Assembly: GCA_029259945.1 (NCBI GenBank) | Contig: JAJDEF010000019.1 | Location: 1-64,000 of the forward strand | Length of the DNA stretch: 64,000 nt | Reading direction: 5' to 3' | From: Planctomycetota bacterium | Lineage (GTDB): Bacteria; Planctomycetota; Planctomycetia; Pirellulales; Lacipirellulaceae | In this document: positions 29,085 through 36,714 of the stretch, piece after piece | Numbering within the stretch: the first letter of the stretch is position 1 | Layout: the number at the start of each line of letters is the position of its first letter | Program-made: the position numbers and the translations under genes | The notes under the pieces: model-generated | Told to the model about the DNA's origin: nothing | Database searches by the model: none | Seen by the model: the letters and a program-made list of their open reading frames with translations, nothing else

Positions 29085-30161
29085 CTACGCAGCCTTCGGC
29101 ATCTTCTTGCCTTTGAGTTGATAGACATACGCCAGTACTTCGGCCACGGCTACGTAGCTATCGTCGGGGATAGGATGCCCCGCTTCGACTTCTTTGTAGA
29201 GCAATTGAGCTAGTGGTTTTCGCTCGACGACCGGGATATCGTTTTCTAAGCCGAGCCGTCGAATTCGTTGAGCGACGGCCCCGGCACCCTTGGCCACTAC
29301 AACCGGGGCGGCCATTTCTTCGGGAACATATTGGATAGCAATGGCTAGCTCTGTGGGGTTTGTCACGATGACGTCAGCGTTTGGCACATTGTCGCCAACG
29401 CGGTTGAGTGCCATTTGTCGCTGGACTGCACGACGTCGGGCGATGATTTGCGGGTCGCCCTGTAAGTTTTTCATTTCGTCGCGTACTTCTTGCTGAGACA
29501 TTTTAAGGTCTTGCTCATGCTTCCATTTTTGGTACGCGAAGTCGAAGAGCGCAAGCGTAAACAACGCCATGCCGACCCATAACGCCGCCGACAACGCAAT
29601 GTCGATCATCATCGTGCCCAATTCGGGGGCGGCGAGTGCACTGGCAAAGATGACTTCTTCGTGTCGGAAATAAAGAACCGTGGCAGCAACGCTCGAGACG
29701 ATTGCCACCTTGAACATCCCAAAGCCCAGCTTCATCGCGCCTGTAAGCGAGACAATCCGTTTGAAGCCGCTGAGTGGGCTGAGCCGCTGAAAATCAGGCA
29801 TCAACCGTTTAGGAACGAAGAGAAATCCGGTTTGAAAAATACTCGATAGTACTCCAGCCAAGGCAAGCAATCCCAGCACGGGCAGCAGTGCCATTCCCAT
29901 CGTGTTGATTATTCTTTGCGAAAGAGTAATCGCGTCGGCGCCATCCATCGCCAAGGGGCCGACTGTGCTCAGCTGATACTGCATGAGTGTGCCAGCGGTC
30001 TTGAAAATTTGTCCTCCCCAGCCCCGAAGTAGTAGAACTCCGACGATCAATAAAGCGGCAGAGCCAAGATCCTGACTATAGGCAACTTGGCCCTCCGCGC
30101 GCGCTTCGTCACGGCGATGCTGGGTTGCGTCTTGTGTTTTTTCGCCCGCTTGGTCGGCCAT
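29085..30161 (-). CDS. flhB: Flagellar export switch protein
   Basis: An inner-membrane component of the flagellar type III export gate that switches substrate from rod/hook to filament type. The 358-residue protein has four hydrophobic segments to about 210 and a cytoplasmic tail. The autocleavage site is N268-P269-T270, but the next residue is glutamate (E271) where most FlhB proteins have histidine. It is the last gene of the operon, after fliR by about 55 bases. The C-terminal domain has AKGAGAVAQRIRRLGLENDIP, as expected. Confidence 0.95.
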   Translation of the reverse strand: MADQAGEKTQDATQHRRDEARAEGQVAYSQDLGSAALLIVGVLLLRGWGGQIFKTAGTLMQYQLSTVGPLAMDGADAITLSQRIINTMGMALLPVLGLLALAGVLSSIFQTGFLFVPKRLMPDFQRLSPLSGFKRIVSLTGAMKLGFGMFKVAIVSSVAATVLYFRHEEVIFASALAAPELGTMMIDIALSAALWVGMALFTLALFDFAYQKWKHEQDLKMSQQEVRDEMKNLQGDPQIIARRRAVQRQMALNRVGDNVPNADVIVTNPTELAIAIQYVPEEMAAPVVVAKGAGAVAQRIRRLGLENDIPVVERKPLAQLLYKEVEAGHPIPDDSYVAVAEVLAYVYQLKGKKMPKAA

Positions 30162-30216
30162 AGATCAGTGGGATGAAAAATAAAGGGGTGCGATAGATGC
30201 GAATCAGCAAAGTGTG

Positions 30217-31038
30217 CTAAGTGGGTGCCATCGAGTCGTGCAGGGCATCGCGTATTAAGTCGAGGGTGGCTCCTGCTTGCTGTGGGAATGCCCAAGCGAT
30301 GGCGCCGATCGTTGTAAACAGGCAACCGAGCGTCAGAAGCGAGTTCACGCCAAACCCGACTGCCAGGATATTGATTTGCGGCATAGTTCGCCCGATCAGA
30401 CCCAAGACGAGCGTCGCCAATAGTAATGCGGTCATCGCAGGGGCCGCTGCACGGATGCCTAGTAAAAAACTTTGAGAGAGAAGCGTAACAATTGCTTCGA
30501 CATACGAGGTTCCCAGAGACGCTTTGCCTAAAGGCAGCCATGTATAGGTATCAAGTAATGCATCCATCATCATCAAGTGTCCATCTAGCAGAACAAACAT
30601 CGCCAAGGTCAAAAAGTAAAAAAATTGGGAGTAGATCGAGACGTTAGTTTCCAACGTGGGATCAAACACGTCGGCGATGGCGGTGCCTCCGAGTTGGCTA
30701 ATAATCTGCCCTGTGACTTGGATGCCGCTGAGAAGCAAGGTAATCCCAAAGCCGAGGAGAAATCCGATTAAAGCTTCGCTGATGATGTAGCGTCCGAAAG
30801 TGAGCAGATGCGTCATGTCCTCCGGGGGACTTCCAGAGACCAGTGGCGAGACCAACAGAGTAATCGAAACAGCGAGCATCGCTCGTATGCGCATTGGGAT
30901 CGCAGGGCTGCTATAGATGGGAGCCGTCATGATTAACGCCCCGACACGCGCAAGCACCAGCGTGAACGACGCAATTTGGTTGAACAACAAAGTTTCTAGG
31001 AACGGCATAGGGGGTGCCCAGCGAGTCTGTTCCAGCAT
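30217..31038 (-). CDS. fliR: Flagellar export gate protein FliR
   Basis: A 273-residue inner-membrane protein of the flagellar export gate. It has about six hydrophobic segments and the conserved SGSPPEDMTHLLTFGRYIISEALIGFLLGFG region. The ATG start (31038) overlaps the fliQ stop by one base (TAATG on the minus strand), pointing to coupled translation. A start ten codons later is an alternative. Confidence 0.93.
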   Translation of the reverse strand: MLEQTRWAPPMPFLETLLFNQIASFTLVLARVGALIMTAPIYSSPAIPMRIRAMLAVSITLLVSPLVSGSPPEDMTHLLTFGRYIISEALIGFLLGFGITLLLSGIQVTGQIISQLGGTAIADVFDPTLETNVSIYSQFFYFLTLAMFVLLDGHLMMMDALLDTYTWLPLGKASLGTSYVEAIVTLLSQSFLLGIRAAAPAMTALLLATLVLGLIGRTMPQINILAVGFGVNSLLTLGCLFTTIGAIAWAFPQQAGATLDLIRDALHDSMAPT

Positions 31039-31304
31039 TAGAACGAGTTAGGAATGTTGGTAATCAGATCTTCGACATAATCTAAGAGTCGTGCCAAGAT
31101 CCAAGGCAGGGCGAATGCCAAGGCTAGCACCATCGCGATGAGTTTGGGGACAAACGCGACTGTTTGTTCTTGGATTTGAGTTAATGCTTGGATCAAACCG
31201 ACGATTAACCCGACCACGAGTCCCGAAATAAGGACCGGTGCGGCAACCAACGAGGCAATGAGCAAAGCTTCGCGGGCCAAATCGACGGCATCTTGCGGAT
31301 CCAT
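31038..31304 (-). CDS. fliQ: Flagellar export gate protein FliQ
   Basis: An 88-residue two-helix membrane protein. It matches FliQ length and pattern: DPQDAVDLAREALLIASLVAAPVLISGL, then IQEQTVAFVPKLIAM. It follows fliP and overlaps fliR by one base. Confidence 0.93.
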   Translation of the reverse strand: MDPQDAVDLAREALLIASLVAAPVLISGLVVGLIVGLIQALTQIQEQTVAFVPKLIAMVLALAFALPWILARLLDYVEDLITNIPNSF

Positions 31305-31332
31305 ATTGCTACGCTTCCTGCTCCAAGGTCAT

Positions 31333-32181
31333 CTACGTCAAGATGGTAAAACTGTCTAGCAACATTTCGACGACTAATCGCCAACCATCTACAAGAACGA
31401 ACAAAAGCAACTTAAACGGCAGTGAGATCAATACCGGTGGCAACATCAGCATGCCCATCGAGATAGTGACACTCGCCACCACGATGTCGAGCACGACAAA
31501 TGGCAGGTAGACTTGAAAACCGATGAGAAAGGCCGTCTTTAGCTCGCTAAGCATGAAGGCAGGTAGCAACGCCTGAAGCGGAACATTCTTTTGATTGCTC
31601 GTCGCGCCGTAGTACTCATACTCAGGCAGCTCGCCAGTCTCTGGGTCAATCTCACCAGGCATGTGGCTGAGGAACAGATATACATTGTCTCGGTTGTTCG
31701 TTCGTTCGATCTGATCTGCCATAAACCTTCGCACAGGCAGCGTGCCCCGCTGCCAGGCTTGCTCAAGGTTAATCTGCTTTTCGGTATAGGGTTTGACCCC
31801 TTCTTCGTAGACTTCGGTCCATACCGGGGTCATCAGCAACACGGTCATAAACAAGGCGATCGACGTGATGACCTGACTGGGCGGCAATTGTTGGGTTCCG
31901 AGTGCTTGGCGTAGGAGGCCAATGACCACAAGGATGCGTATGAAGCTAGTGGTCATCAGCAACACGGCAGGTGCCAAGCTGATCACCGTCAGCAGCAGCA
32001 TTACCTGGATGGTGGACGACAGACCTTCGGGGCTTGTCCATTGTTGCGGGCCGCCGATGCCACTCGGCAACACGGACAAAGGATCGATTCCCGTTTGCGC
32101 ATCGGTCACTGCTGGCAGCAAGGCAAGCAATGCGGCTGACATCGCAGTGAAAATTCGTATTGAGCGGTGGGAGAACATCAT
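31333..32181 (-). CDS. fliP: Flagellar export gate protein FliP
   Basis: A 282-residue gate component. It begins with a cleavable signal-like segment (about 7-28) and carries the conserved [17 protein letters not shown] and [16 protein letters not shown] regions and the C-terminal [22 protein letters not shown]. It lies 6 bases after fliO and before fliQ, the usual fliOPQR order. Confidence 0.95.
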   Translation of the reverse strand: MMFSHRSIRIFTAMSAALLALLPAVTDAQTGIDPLSVLPSGIGGPQQWTSPEGLSSTIQVMLLLTVISLAPAVLLMTTSFIRILVVIGLLRQALGTQQLPPSQVITSIALFMTVLLMTPVWTEVYEEGVKPYTEKQINLEQAWQRGTLPVRRFMADQIERTNNRDNVYLFLSHMPGEIDPETGELPEYEYYGATSNQKNVPLQALLPAFMLSELKTAFLIGFQVYLPFVVLDIVVASVTISMGMLMLPPVLISLPFKLLLFVLVDGWRLVVEMLLDSFTILT

Positions 32182-32187
32182 ATTGAG

Positions 32188-32964
32188 CTATCGTCGGTAG
32201 CCTGCTGGCATGGCTTGGGCTTCGGCTCCAAGAAAACCTTGGGTAGGCTCATCGGCTAGTTGCTGAAGGACTTGCTGAAATTCGGCGGTGGTACTGTGCT
32301 TGTGATTTCGTAGGCAAATTCCCAGCAAGCGATCGACTTCTGTGGGATCCGTGATTTCAGTGATCGGAGTGGTCACCCCGTCAGGAGTGATTGAGACAAG
32401 CACCAACTTGTTTCCGATTTGAATAAGCTGTGCAAAATTGCGACCGACCAACGGCACGCGGCCAAGGACGGCGACCGCGTCTTTCGGAAGCGGAGAAGTT
32501 GGCTTAGGGCCGCCGCGACGCAATAACCATACGCAGACAAAAAACAGTCCCACCACTATGGCTAAACCGGCACCAGCCGTGCCGAGCGATTCAATCGGAG
32601 AAGCAGAAAAAGGGGAACGGGCTCGATCGCTATCCGATTTTACCGGCGAAGGAATACCAAACTTTTTATTCGAGCGAGGAGCAAGCCTACGTGAGCTAGG
32701 CCTTGGTACCGACTTGGCGCTGTTGATGGCGGGTTGACCAACAGGTGGATTCAATGCCGTCGGTTCCGCATGCATGGCAACCGCAACGGCTTGATCTTGG
32801 CGAACAACGGGGGGCGGCGGTAGCGGCTGGGCTTGTTCCGACGTCTTGTTGAAATAGATCAGGGGTTCTGCTTGGGCGGTGGGCACACACAGCAGCGCTA
32901 CCGACGGCACGATCGCGCGAATGACGATTAGCCAAGGGTACGATCTGATAGCAACGAAGGGCAT
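32188..32964 (-). CDS. fliO: Flagellar export assembly protein FliO
   Basis: From ATG 32964 the product has 258 residues. It has a signal peptide, a Pro-rich linker, then a membrane helix (GAGLAIVVGLFFVCVWLLRR) and a cytoplasmic tail with LGRVPLVGRNFAQLIQIGNKLVLVSI, the FliO pattern. Extension to 33075 adds a basic non-conserved leader. FliO assists assembly of the FliP ring. It is longer than E. coli FliO because of the exported N-terminal part. Confidence 0.85.
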   Translation of the reverse strand: MPFVAIRSYPWLIVIRAIVPSVALLCVPTAQAEPLIYFNKTSEQAQPLPPPPVVRQDQAVAVAMHAEPTALNPPVGQPAINSAKSVPRPSSRRLAPRSNKKFGIPSPVKSDSDRARSPFSASPIESLGTAGAGLAIVVGLFFVCVWLLRRGGPKPTSPLPKDAVAVLGRVPLVGRNFAQLIQIGNKLVLVSITPDGVTTPITEITDPTEVDRLLGICLRNHKHSTTAEFQQVLQQLADEPTQGFLGAEAQAMPAGYRR

Positions 32965-33143
32965 AGGTGGTTTGCCGCTGACTGAGGAATGACCTGAACG
33001 GTGAGTGGCCGCACAAATGGAGTGAGACCTTTTGGCGCAGAGCGGCTTATAGAATTCTGGCAGCTTTTCGGCCATAGCAGTTGGCCAATGATCAGAGCTA
33101 GCAGCAGAATGCTAGCAGGCATAGAAACCTATTCAGAACCAAT

Positions 33144-33175
33144 AGCCGCAACTCGACGAGTTGCCGGAGGCGGCT
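33144..33175. other. Hairpin in the fliN-fliO gap
   Basis: A perfect 8-bp palindrome (GCAACTCG, one base, CGAGTTGC at 33148-33164) is flanked by a further inverted 5 bp (AGCCG at 33144-33148 and CGGCT at 33171-33175). It lies just after the fliN stop. It could be an RNA-processing or attenuation site within the operon; there is no T tract. Confidence 0.35.
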
Positions 33176-33866
33176 AGGCGCAAGCACTCTCACCAACGAT
33201 TAGTTCCGCAACCCGGACACAAAAATTATCGTTCAGCACCAAAACCTCGCCACGAGCTACTAGGCGTCCATTGACATAAATATCGGCTGGATCGCCTGCG
33301 AGCTTATCAAGCGGCACGACAGCCCCTTGCTTGAGCTTGAGGACGTCTTCGAGGTGCATATGTGTTCGGCCAAGTTCGATGGTCATGTCGAGCTGGACAT
33401 CACGCATAAGCTCGAGCGTTGCTGCCTCGGTATTGGCAGCCGTGCCCGAGAACTTTTGGAATTCGAAACTTCTCAAACCAGATGGAAGTGCATTGGTTGA
33501 GGGCACGCTTGGCTCATCGACCGACGCGAGTGCTTGCTCGGCCTTATTCAGCAAAAGTTCAATATCGCTTTGAGCAACGGCCTCTTCGCTTGCCGCTGGT
33601 GCTTGACTAGCCACTGGGGTCGGAGTCGGGGCGCTGGCTGCTGGGGCAGCACTAGCCGCCGGAGCCGCCGGTGGCTCTGCAGAAGCCGCAGGTGCGGGCG
33701 GAGCGTTACCGCTCAGCAAGGCTTCTATCTCAGACTGATCGACGGCTTCATTTTCTACGCTTGCAGCAGGAGGGGTAGGCGCGGGGGGCGCACCGCCGGT
33801 GTCTTGCGCCTGACGCAATAGTTGTTCGATTTCGTCTTGCCCGACTTGGTCAGAATCGTCTGCCAT
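33174..33866 (-). CDS. fliN: Flagellar motor switch protein FliN with three FliM-like motifs
   Basis: A 230-residue protein. The C-terminal about 80 residues are the FliN/SpoA domain (ELGRTHMHLEDVLKLKQG then GEVLVLNDNFCVRVAELI). The N-terminal 140 residues are an Ala/Pro-rich linker holding three copies of a short motif: QDEIEQLL (10-17), QSEIEALL (44-51) and QSDIELLL (99-106). These resemble the EIDALL peptide that begins FliM and FliY, which binds CheY-P. E. coli FliN is 137 residues and lacks it. FliN forms part of the C-ring switch below FliG. No fliM gene stands between fliL and fliN, its usual place. Confidence 0.93.
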   Translation of the reverse strand: MADDSDQVGQDEIEQLLRQAQDTGGAPPAPTPPAASVENEAVDQSEIEALLSGNAPPAPAASAEPPAAPAASAAPAASAPTPTPVASQAPAASEEAVAQSDIELLLNKAEQALASVDEPSVPSTNALPSGLRSFEFQKFSGTAANTEAATLELMRDVQLDMTIELGRTHMHLEDVLKLKQGAVVPLDKLAGDPADIYVNGRLVARGEVLVLNDNFCVRVAELIVGESACA

Positions 33867-33961
33867 TGGAATCCATTCCCTTTTCGATGGCTAAAATGCA
33901 GAGACTGCGAATCGCTGCATTCGAATCAGTAACGCTTTGATTTATTCAAGTAGCAACAACC

Positions 33962-34573
33962 TCATCGCTCGACAAACGAGAATTTGCTGAATATTGCTTC
34001 ACGAAGCAATGGTTTGCCTAGAGCGCGATTGGTTTTCTCCAATATCTTACGTTTGATCAAGCCCAACCCTGGGTCAGAGAGATCCGCTGGGTCGGTACTT
34101 CGGACAGTAATCATAATTTGTTCGCTAATTCGACTCTTGCTAGCATCGTAGAGATCAAAGAACTCGTTCTCTTCATCTGCTAGCACAATACCATAAAGAT
34201 CAAAATCAACATTGAGACTGCTCCCACTTTCAGGGTTATAGGCCACGACGTGAAACGAACCGAGGCTGACTTCACGCATTTCCTCCGAACTAATCAGCGC
34301 CGGCCCTTCTTTTCCGTCTGTGAGATCTTCTTCACTAGTGATATTCACTGCCGCGTCCGCAGCAGCTAGTTTTTCTGCGATGACCGCAGTTTCCTCTTCG
34401 GAGGGGATAAACATCGAAGCCGCGGCAATTTCAATTAATACAATCACCGAGACAAAAGCGACTGCCTTCACCAAGGTCATCAGCCCGGGCCCTTTTGCAG
34501 TGGCCTCAGTGCTTTCAGCACTTTCAAGACTTTCAGCATTTTCTTCGACGTTGTCAGCCATTATGTCAGCCAT
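33962..34573 (-). CDS. fliL: Flagellar basal body-associated protein FliL
   Basis: A 203-residue single-pass membrane protein surrounding the stator. It has a cytoplasmic acidic start, a membrane helix at about 31-53 (LVKAVAFVSVIVLIEIAAASMF) and a periplasmic domain ending SKFSFVER. The ATG at 34573 is chosen because GAGGAG lies eight bases ahead of it (34582-34587); an ORF from 34618 is longer but lacks this. It follows motB by 84 bases. Confidence 0.85.
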   Translation of the reverse strand: MADIMADNVEENAESLESAESTEATAKGPGLMTLVKAVAFVSVIVLIEIAAASMFIPSEEETAVIAEKLAAADAAVNITSEEDLTDGKEGPALISSEEMREVSLGSFHVVAYNPESGSSLNVDFDLYGIVLADEENEFFDLYDASKSRISEQIMITVRSTDPADLSDPGLGLIKRKILEKTNRALGKPLLREAIFSKFSFVER

Positions 34574-34657
34574 TATTAATACTCCTCGATAAGCGTCCGA
34601 ACCATGGGACGCTCTCACACCAATTTTAGCTTATGATTACCTCTGTAATGTGTGTGA

Positions 34658-35380
34658 CTAGCTGCTGTCTAAATCCTGAACATGCTCGTCCCACATCAAA
34701 ATTTCAACTCTCGAATTCTTTTTCAAACGCAACGGGTCGACCCCGTTGTAAAGTGGTTCTTCTGGGCCTGCGTTGCCTAACCGGATGCGACTCGGCTCGA
34801 TCCCTTGTTCAATCAAAAACTGTCTTGTATTGATGGTGCGTGCGTAAGAAAGCTCCCAAAAATTGCTAAATCCGCTGGATGGGTCGACTGGCCGGCGAGT
34901 GGTATGTCCTCGAATTTCAATTTTCTGTGGCTTGCCCGCGATTTGTTCAATAATGCGCTGCAGACTACGTTTGTTCGCTTCGGTTAATTTATCGGCAAGC
35001 TCTTCAAAGAAGATATTACCTCCGCTCGACGAGTCATCTCCCGGACGGATTGTCCGGACTCTTTCGTTTTCGCCTGCAACCGATTTATTTTCCTGACCAC
35101 CGTTTTTCGTATCTTTTTTCTTTGCTCTTCCCATGGCGTAAACCGGGCTAGGGAGAGCCGCACCGCGCGCTCGGCTATCACCTGGCACCATCGATGCCTG
35201 GGTCATGTCGTGGCCAAATTGCATACGGATCGACTCGACCATCGCCTGATACTTTTCATCTTTTTTCATCTCGCTCATCGACACAAGCATGATGAAAAAT
35301 GTCAGTAACAGCGACATCATGTCCCCAAAGGTCACGACCCATTCTGGGATGCCAGGATCTGGTTCTTCTTCAACTGCCAT
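34658..35380 (-). CDS. motB: Flagellar stator protein MotB
   Basis: A 240-residue protein that anchors the stator to peptidoglycan. The N-terminal helix has the proton-binding aspartate D20 (WVVTFGDMMSLLLTFF). The C-terminal OmpA-like domain (about 125-235) has IRGHTTRRPVDPSSGF and RIRLGNAGPEEPLYNG. An intervening linker of about 60 residues is Gly/Lys-rich. It pairs with motA just upstream. Confidence 0.95.
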   Translation of the reverse strand: MAVEEEPDPGIPEWVVTFGDMMSLLLTFFIMLVSMSEMKKDEKYQAMVESIRMQFGHDMTQASMVPGDSRARGAALPSPVYAMGRAKKKDTKNGGQENKSVAGENERVRTIRPGDDSSSGGNIFFEELADKLTEANKRSLQRIIEQIAGKPQKIEIRGHTTRRPVDPSSGFSNFWELSYARTINTRQFLIEQGIEPSRIRLGNAGPEEPLYNGVDPLRLKKNSRVEILMWDEHVQDLDSS

Positions 35381-35395
35381 GATGATTCACACCCT

Positions 35396-36181
35396 TTAGG
35401 CGGCTTCTTCGCTCGCCCGAAGTTTTGGCGGTATAAAAGTGTTCAGTTTCTGTTGAATGACGCGTGGGTTTTCGCCGGACTGAATGGCCATGATGCCTCG
35501 TACGATGATTTCCATCGCAAGAAGTTCTTGCTTGTTGGTAAAACCGAGCTTCTCTGCAAAGGGAAGAAAAACCACATTCGAGGCAATCGCTCCGTACATC
35601 GTGGTCAACAACGCGACGGCCATGCCGGCGCCAATTTTCGACGGGTCGCTCATGTCACCCAGCATGATGACCAGACCCATCAAGGTTCCGATCATTCCAA
35701 AAGCAGGTGCAAATCGACCCATACAGTCGAGTATCGCTTTGCCGTCCCGATGGCGGGTAGCTACCGCATCGAGTTCTGTTCGCATGATATCTTCCATCAC
35801 CTCGGGCCGTGTTCCGTCGACCGCCATTTGAATCCCGAGGACGATGAACTGATTTTCGATATCTCCGAGCCGGCCTTCGAGTGCCAGCAAGCCGTCTCGT
35901 CGAGCTGTTTCGGCTAGGCTTACAAGCTCTTCGATTAAACTGGGAATAGAATCTAATTTATAAAGAAAAACTTTCATTCCGACGCTAAAAACGCCGAGAA
36001 AATTTTTCATCGGAAACGAAATCATCGCAGCCGCGATCGCACCACCAATGACCACCATCAACGAAGGGGCGTCGATGAAAGATATAAACGAACCACCACC
36101 AAGGATAATCGCGCCTAGGATTAGGCCGATGGACAGAAGGACTCCTAATACGGTTGCAATATCCATTGGCTTCGGGGTCAA
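35396..36181 (-). CDS. motA: Flagellar stator protein MotA
   Basis: A 261-residue four-helix stator protein. It has the cytoplasmic loop with ETARRDGLLALEGRLGDIEN, keeping the arginine and glutamate that match R90 and E98 of E. coli MotA, and helices with FGMIGTLMGLVIML. It precedes motB by 15 bases and follows flbD. Confidence 0.95.
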   Translation of the reverse strand: MTPKPMDIATVLGVLLSIGLILGAIILGGGSFISFIDAPSLMVVIGGAIAAAMISFPMKNFLGVFSVGMKVFLYKLDSIPSLIEELVSLAETARRDGLLALEGRLGDIENQFIVLGIQMAVDGTRPEVMEDIMRTELDAVATRHRDGKAILDCMGRFAPAFGMIGTLMGLVIMLGDMSDPSKIGAGMAVALLTTMYGAIASNVVFLPFAEKLGFTNKQELLAMEIIVRGIMAIQSGENPRVIQQKLNTFIPPKLRASEEAA

Positions 36182-36359
36182 TCGGTGCAGGAAGTTTGGA
36201 AAGTGGAAAGCTTACTAATTTTTGACGGAGTAATAAGTCATCAACCGTCTGGACAACCATAGCTTTGCGAACCTGTCTTCGAGTGATTTCAGGGCGAGGT
36301 GAACTCGGTTGCCAGCTTGGTTTAATCGATACAGCCGGCAAGACTCGACCTTCGTCTGA

Positions 36360-36563
36360 CTAACCGCTACAGCTGTCAGGAAAAAGGCGTTTATTGCGCT
36401 GGTAGTCGATCGCTCGCTCAAGGACTTCGTCGGGGGTCTCGCCGACAACAATCCGATCGTTGGACGTCAGGGTGATGAACGTGTCGGGACGCTGTTCGAC
36501 GTACTTAATGAGGTCGGCATTGAGAATAAAGGCCTCGCCATCGAGCCGTGTCAGTTGGATCAT
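36360..36563 (-). CDS. flbD: FlbD-family flagellar protein
   Basis: A 67-residue protein matching the small FlbD family found between flgE and motA in many flagellar operons (IQLTRLDGEAFILNADLIKYVEQRPDTFI). Its role is unclear; it has been linked to stator or hook function by position. It is not the unrelated Caulobacter transcription factor also called FlbD. Confidence 0.88.
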   Translation of the reverse strand: MIQLTRLDGEAFILNADLIKYVEQRPDTFITLTSNDRIVVGETPDEVLERAIDYQRNKRLFPDSCSG

Positions 36564-36714
36564 GTGGAGCTCCCTAGCTGAACTCTCTGGAAGTTGGGGA
36601 AAACGGTTCTCAAGCCTAGCTTACAAATGCCAGTCACCAGCCCAGCCAGAGGATCAGTCCCTTGTGTGATCCCCATCACGATCCCCCGGCAGAGCTAGAA
36701 TTCGGCCGAAACGA

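Noticed and set aside
33867..33961. Possible remnant of fliM between fliL and fliN
   Set aside because: The 95 bases cannot hold it and no FliM phrase is found in any frame.
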